Assembly: GCA_003453455.1 (NCBI GenBank)
Contig: DMLG01000087.1
Span: 3,174 to 12,627, forward strand
Direction of reading: 5' to 3'
DNA length: 9,454 nucleotides
Origin: Clostridiales bacterium
GTDB taxonomy: Bacteria; Bacillota; Clostridia; UBA1381
The stretch's first letter is position 1; each line of letters opens with the position of its first letter. The position numbers and the translations under genes are program-made. The notes under the pieces were generated by a model. That model saw nothing but the letters and a program-made list of their open reading frames with translations, did no database searches and was not told the origin of the DNA. Below, in pieces: positions 6,033 to 9,454 of the stretch.

Positions 6033-7870
6033 ATAAGCCTTTGCATAAGTTCATTACTTCTTTTGATAAACTCTGTCATTTTTTCGGGAGCAAGCGGCTT
6101 ATGACATAACATTGCCAGGTCAAAAATCTGCTTTGCAACTATGTTTTTATCCCCGTCCTTTAATTCTGATATCTTCTTAATAATCGGATTATTTGAGTTT
6201 AAAACAAGCGTAAACTCATCTTTGAACATATCGCCCATACCTGCAAACTGCTGACCGTAAGAACGGTACATTTCCTGCATTCTGCGTGATTCCTCGGATA
6301 GCAGTATAACAGCAGGCATATCCTCCGATTTTAGCGGTTCGACCTCGATTTTTAAGCTGTCATCTGCTATTGCATCTTTGAAAATACCTATAATATTACT
6401 ATCTGCCTGCTCGTCTTTTTTAGCATCTTTATCAGAAGTCTCGGAAACTGATGAATCTATTCTCTTAAATTTTACGCCCTCTTCCTTCATTTCAATAAAG
6501 GATATGAAATGCGTATCTATTAAAGACGGCAAAATTACGGCATCAAGTCCTTGCGCACGGAACATATTTATATACTGCGACTGCAAGTTTTCATCCGAAA
6601 CATAGTAAACGTCCTTATTGTCCTTGCCTTCAAGATATTCCGAAAGGGTTATGTGTTTTCCGTCAAGATTTTTATAAATAATAAAATCCTTAACCTTTTC
6701 ATAAAACTTTTCATCACGCATACAGCCGTATTTTATAAATACATTTATGTCCTCCCAGTAGCGGTCGTAATCCTCGCGTTGCTTGTTATAAATCTCCTTT
6801 AACTTGTCTGCAACCTTTTTTGTGATATGTGCTGAAATCTTCTTTACATACCCGTCATTCTGCAAAAAGCTCCTTGATACATTAAGGGGCAGGTCAGGGC
6901 AGTCTATAACTCCTTTTAAAAGCATTAAAAATTCAGGGATTACCTCTTTTACATTGTCCGCAACAAATATCTGATTATTATAAAGCTTTATCTGTCCCTC
7001 ATTTGCTGAAAATTCATGATTTATCTTCGGGAAATACAGTATTCCCTTTAAGTTAAACGGAAAATCCACATTAAGATGAATCCAGAAAAGCGGCTCTGAA
7101 AAGTCCAAAAATACCTTTCGGTAAAAGTCTTTGTAATCTTCATCTGTGCAATTTTTTGGTGCCTTTACCCAAAGCGGAGTGACCTCATTTATAGGAGACG
7201 GGAGAATTTCATTTCCGTCCTTGTCCTTATCTTTTGCCTTTCCTGCTATTTCAAGATAGACAGGAACAGGGACAAATGAGCAATACTTTGAAAGGACTTC
7301 GCGGATGGTGTATTCCTCCAAAAATTCCTTCGAGTCCTCCGCTATTGTAAGAATTATTTTTGTTCCTCTCTCCGTTCTTTTCCCTTCTTCAATTTCATAG
7401 GACATACTGCCGTCACAGCTCCAATAAACAGCCTTTTCGCCGTCCTTATAGGAAAGTGTTTCTATTTCCACCTTTTCGCTTGGCATAAATGCTGAGTAAA
7501 AGCCCAAGCCAAAATGACCTATTATTTGCGCAGTTTTGTCATTTTCGTCCTTATATTTCTCCAAAAACTCGGTAGCTCCCGAAAAAGCAATATCGGTTAT
7601 GTATTTTTCTACCTCGTCCTTAGTCATTCCTATTCCATTGTCCTCAAAAATGAGCTGTTTTTTCTTCTTATCAACCGTTACTGTTATTTTAAACTGTTCA
7701 TTTTCATCAAGCTTGGCTTCTCCAATACCTGCAAGCTTTTTGATTTTTGTTATAGCGTCACAGCCGTTAGATACCAGTTCTCTGACAAAAATATCCTTGT
7801 CAGAATAGAGCCATTTTTTAATGATAGGAAAAATATTTTCCGAATTGACCGAAATATTACCCTTTGCCAT
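6029..7870 (-). CDS. htpG: Molecular chaperone HtpG (bacterial Hsp90)
   Basis: HtpG is the cytoplasmic ATP-driven Hsp90 chaperone that helps fold or remodel client proteins as a homodimer. From ATG 7870 the protein has 613 residues, normal for the family. The N-terminal GHKL ATPase domain shows RELVSNGCDA (30-39, catalytic Glu31 and Mg-binding Asn35), DNGIGM (77-82), the lid glycine motif GHFGLGFYSAFM (118-129) and RGTKIIL (168-174). The middle domain carries the catalytic loop NVSRSFLQ with Arg333 and Gln337. A charged low-complexity stretch (roughly 485-505) lies before the dimerisation domain. I chose this start because GGAGGG is 7 bases upstream; an in-frame ATG at 7903 falls inside a hairpin and would add 11 residues foreign to the family. 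leuS ends 52 bases upstream and no clear promoter lies between, so co-transcription is likely. No CIRCE operator was seen. Confidence 0.97.
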   Translation of the reverse strand: MAKGNISVNSENIFPIIKKWLYSDKDIFVRELVSNGCDAITKIKKLAGIGEAKLDENEQFKITVTVDKKKKQLIFEDNGIGMTKDEVEKYITDIAFSGATEFLEKYKDENDKTAQIIGHFGLGFYSAFMPSEKVEIETLSYKDGEKAVYWSCDGSMSYEIEEGKRTERGTKIILTIAEDSKEFLEEYTIREVLSKYCSFVPVPVYLEIAGKAKDKDKDGNEILPSPINEVTPLWVKAPKNCTDEDYKDFYRKVFLDFSEPLFWIHLNVDFPFNLKGILYFPKINHEFSANEGQIKLYNNQIFVADNVKEVIPEFLMLLKGVIDCPDLPLNVSRSFLQNDGYVKKISAHITKKVADKLKEIYNKQREDYDRYWEDINVFIKYGCMRDEKFYEKVKDFIIYKNLDGKHITLSEYLEGKDNKDVYYVSDENLQSQYINMFRAQGLDAVILPSLIDTHFISFIEMKEEGVKFKRIDSSVSETSDKDAKKDEQADSNIIGIFKDAIADDSLKIEVEPLKSEDMPAVILLSEESRRMQEMYRSYGQQFAGMGDMFKDEFTLVLNSNNPIIKKISELKDGDKNIVAKQIFDLAMLCHKPLAPEKMTEFIKRSNELMQRLI

Positions 7871-7877
7871 TTTTATT

Positions 7878-7883
7878 CCCTCC
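7878..7883 (-). promoter_or_regulatory. Ribosome-binding site deciding the htpG start
   Basis: GGAGGG on the minus strand lies 7 bases before ATG 7870. It selects this ATG over the in-frame ATG at 7903. Confidence 0.9.
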
Positions 7884-7891
7884 TCGAATAT

Positions 7892-7915
7892 CAAGACGGA
7901 CAAATGCCCGTCTTG
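7892..7915 (-). other. Hairpin between leuS and htpG
   Basis: Arms 7892-7899 and 7908-7915 (CAAGACGG and CCGTCTTG) form an exact 8-bp stem with an 8-base loop; a G-U pair may extend it by one. No T-run follows on the minus strand, so it is not a standard terminator. It may protect or process the leuS-htpG transcript, or weakly reduce read-through. Confidence 0.55.
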
Positions 7916-7922
7916 TAATGTC

Positions 7923-9454
7923 TTATTTTACAACAATATTTACAAGTTTGCCCGGCACGCATATCACCTTTATGACCTCTTTGCCGGAAAGGCTTTCTTT
8001 TACTCTTTCTGCCTGCCGTGCAGAATTTTCAAGTTCTTCTTTTGAAATATCCTTTGCAACTGTAATTTTATCCTTAATTTTCCCGTTTATCTGTACTACG
8101 ATTTCAATTTCGTCATCTATTGTTTTGGATTTGTCGTAATCGGGCCATTTTGTAAGCGCCAAAAGCGGCGTATTTCCGTACTTTTCCCAAAGCTCCTCGG
8201 TTATATGCGGTGCTGTCGGATTTAAAAGCATAATCAAAATCCTGTATTCACCCTTTGTAACGCTTCCCTTTTTATAAAAATCATTAACAAGGCTCATAAG
8301 CGTTGCGATAGCGGTGTTGTACTTCATCTTTTCATAGTCATCGCTTACCTTCATAATGGCTTTATGCACAGCTTTTTCCAAATCCTTAGAAATGTCTTCG
8401 CTGTCTAATATCATATCCTGCAAATTCCATACACGCTCCAAGAATTTGTAGCAGCCTTTTAATCCCTTATCCGACCATGGTGTGGACTGGTCAAATGCAC
8501 CTATAAACATTTCAAATGTACGAACTGCGTCTGCACCGTATAAGTCAACCACTTCATCAGGATTTACAACATTTCCCCTTGATTTGGACATCTTCTCACC
8601 GTTTTCACCCAAAATCATACCGTGTGAAGTACGCTTTTGATATGGCTCTTTTGTGGGCACAACACCGATGTCATAAAGGAATTTATGCCAAAATCTTGAA
8701 TATAAAAGGTGCAGAGTGGTATGCTCCATACCGCCGTTATACCAGTTTACAGGAGTCCAGTAATCAAGTGCCTCTTTTGATGCAAGCGCCTCCTTATTGT
8801 CGGGGTCTGTGTACCTCAAATAATACCAGCTTGAACCCGCCCATTGAGGCATCGTGTCCGTTTCACGGACAGCCTTTCCTCCGCAGTGCGGACAGGTTGT
8901 ATTTATCCAATCGGTAGCCTTTGCAAGCGGTGATTCACCGTTTTCGCCCGGCTCAAATGTGTCTATTTCAGGAAGCTCCAACGGAAGCTCGCTCTCGGGA
9001 ACAGGCACCCAACCGCATTTTTCACAGTAAACGAGCGGAATAGGCTCACCCCAATATCTCTGACGCGAAAATACCCAATCGCGCAGCTTAAAGTTTACCT
9101 TTTTTGTTCCTATGCCCTTTTCTTCAAGATAATTAATCATCTTAGGAATTGCTTCCTTAACACTAAGACCGTTCAAAAAGCCCGAATTTATCATAGTTCC
9201 GCTTGAAACATCGGTATATGCCTCTTTTTGCACATCTTCGCCGCCTGCTACAACCTCAATTATTGGCAGGTTGAATTTTTTCGCAAAATCCCAGTCCCTG
9301 CTGTCGTGCGCAGGTACTGCCATTATAGCTCCCGTTCCATAGGTAACAAGCACATAATCTGAGATAAATACAGGAATTTCCTTGCCTGTTACGGGGTTTA
9401 CTGCATTTACTCCTTCAAGTCTTGCACCCGTCTTATCCTTTGCAAGTTCTGTTC
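7923..9454 (-). CDS. leuS: Leucyl-tRNA synthetase, C-terminal part (5' end missing)
   Basis: LeuRS attaches leucine to tRNA-Leu and clears wrongly charged tRNA with its CP1 editing domain. About 509 C-terminal residues are visible; the start lies beyond the right edge, and the reading frame is open to position 9452. The fragment begins inside the editing domain, whose conserved [15 protein letters not shown] segment holds the editing Asp at visible residue 50. It continues with the catalytic [11 protein letters not shown], a zinc-binding insert with CEKC (143-146) and CPHC (187-190), the [11 protein letters not shown] segment, and a KMSKS loop at 287-291 (bases 8580-8594). The helical anticodon-binding domain and the small C-terminal domain ([10 protein letters not shown] to the end) follow. 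These features fit a bacterial-type LeuRS. The GTG at 9353 is an internal valine codon, not a start. It probably shares a transcript with htpG. Confidence 0.97.
   Translation of the reverse strand, partial: TELAKDKTGARLEGVNAVNPVTGKEIPVFISDYVLVTYGTGAIMAVPAHDSRDWDFAKKFNLPIIEVVAGGEDVQKEAYTDVSSGTMINSGFLNGLSVKEAIPKMINYLEEKGIGTKKVNFKLRDWVFSRQRYWGEPIPLVYCEKCGWVPVPESELPLELPEIDTFEPGENGESPLAKATDWINTTCPHCGGKAVRETDTMPQWAGSSWYYLRYTDPDNKEALASKEALDYWTPVNWYNGGMEHTTLHLLYSRFWHKFLYDIGVVPTKEPYQKRTSHGMILGENGEKMSKSRGNVVNPDEVVDLYGADAVRTFEMFIGAFDQSTPWSDKGLKGCYKFLERVWNLQDMILDSEDISKDLEKAVHKAIMKVSDDYEKMKYNTAIATLMSLVNDFYKKGSVTKGEYRILIMLLNPTAPHITEELWEKYGNTPLLALTKWPDYDKSKTIDDEIEIVVQINGKIKDKITVAKDISKEELENSARQAERVKESLSGKEVIKVICVPGKLVNIVVK

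Noticed and set aside
7871..7903. Extended htpG start at ATG 7903
   Set aside because: The ATG is inside a hairpin, the added 11 residues do not belong to the family, and a strong ribosome-binding site serves ATG 7870.
7514..7918. Hydrophobic plus-strand frames opposite the htpG N-terminus
   Set aside because: The apparent membrane-like composition comes from the complement of Lys/Glu-rich htpG codons; no promoter or ribosome-binding site was seen.
7871..7922. CIRCE heat-shock operator upstream of htpG
   Set aside because: The inverted repeat here does not match the TTAGCACTC/GAGTGCTAA pattern.
9351..9353. GTG as a start codon for leuS
   Set aside because: The frame continues upstream with clear LeuRS editing-domain sequence to the window edge, so this is an internal valine.

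Overview
The window is AT-rich and looks like the chromosome of an endospore-forming member of the Clostridia (Bacillota). The evidence is a SipL-type spore-coat morphogenesis protein with three SPOCS/DUF3794 repeats and a LysM domain, Bacillota-type CysE and Mini-RNase III, a split transketolase, an SLH-domain surface protein, strong GGAGG ribosome-binding sites and sigma-A-like TATAAT promoters. The species cannot be named from the sequence alone. Coding is dense, with no gene-free stretch over about 160 bases, and no tRNA, rRNA, CRISPR, insertion sequence or phage feature was seen.

Layout from left to right. Positions 1-3126 form a minus-strand operon read from right to left: cysE (serine acetyltransferase), cysS (cysteinyl-tRNA synthetase), mrnC (Mini-RNase III) and the N-terminal subunit of transketolase, which runs off the left edge. 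The genes overlap or nearly touch (ATGA overlap, 19-base overlap, 5-base gap). The operon starts at tandem promoters around 3148-3186, and a 21-base palindrome lies over them. Just upstream of these promoters is the terminator of sipL (3248-4780, minus). sipL diverges from an exported SLH-domain protein (4951-5985, plus) across a 170-base region holding a sigma-E-like promoter for sipL and a sigma-A-like promoter for the SLH gene. The SLH gene converges on htpG (6029-7870, minus), with a 19-bp UUCG hairpin between them serving as a two-way terminator. Upstream of htpG, on the same strand, is leuS (7923 to the right edge, 5' end missing).

How the genes fit together. cysE makes O-acetylserine for cysteine synthesis and cysS loads cysteine onto tRNA, so the left operon links cysteine supply to its use in translation. 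mrnC adds 23S rRNA maturation, and transketolase belongs to pentose phosphate metabolism. leuS and htpG are housekeeping translation and chaperone genes. sipL and the SLH gene are the cell-envelope and spore pair in the middle.

I found no convincing new multi-gene system. The points most worth a second look are regulatory: the palindrome over the cysE promoters (with no T-box leader), the sigma-E-like promoter of sipL, the short SLH protein, and the hairpins around htpG.
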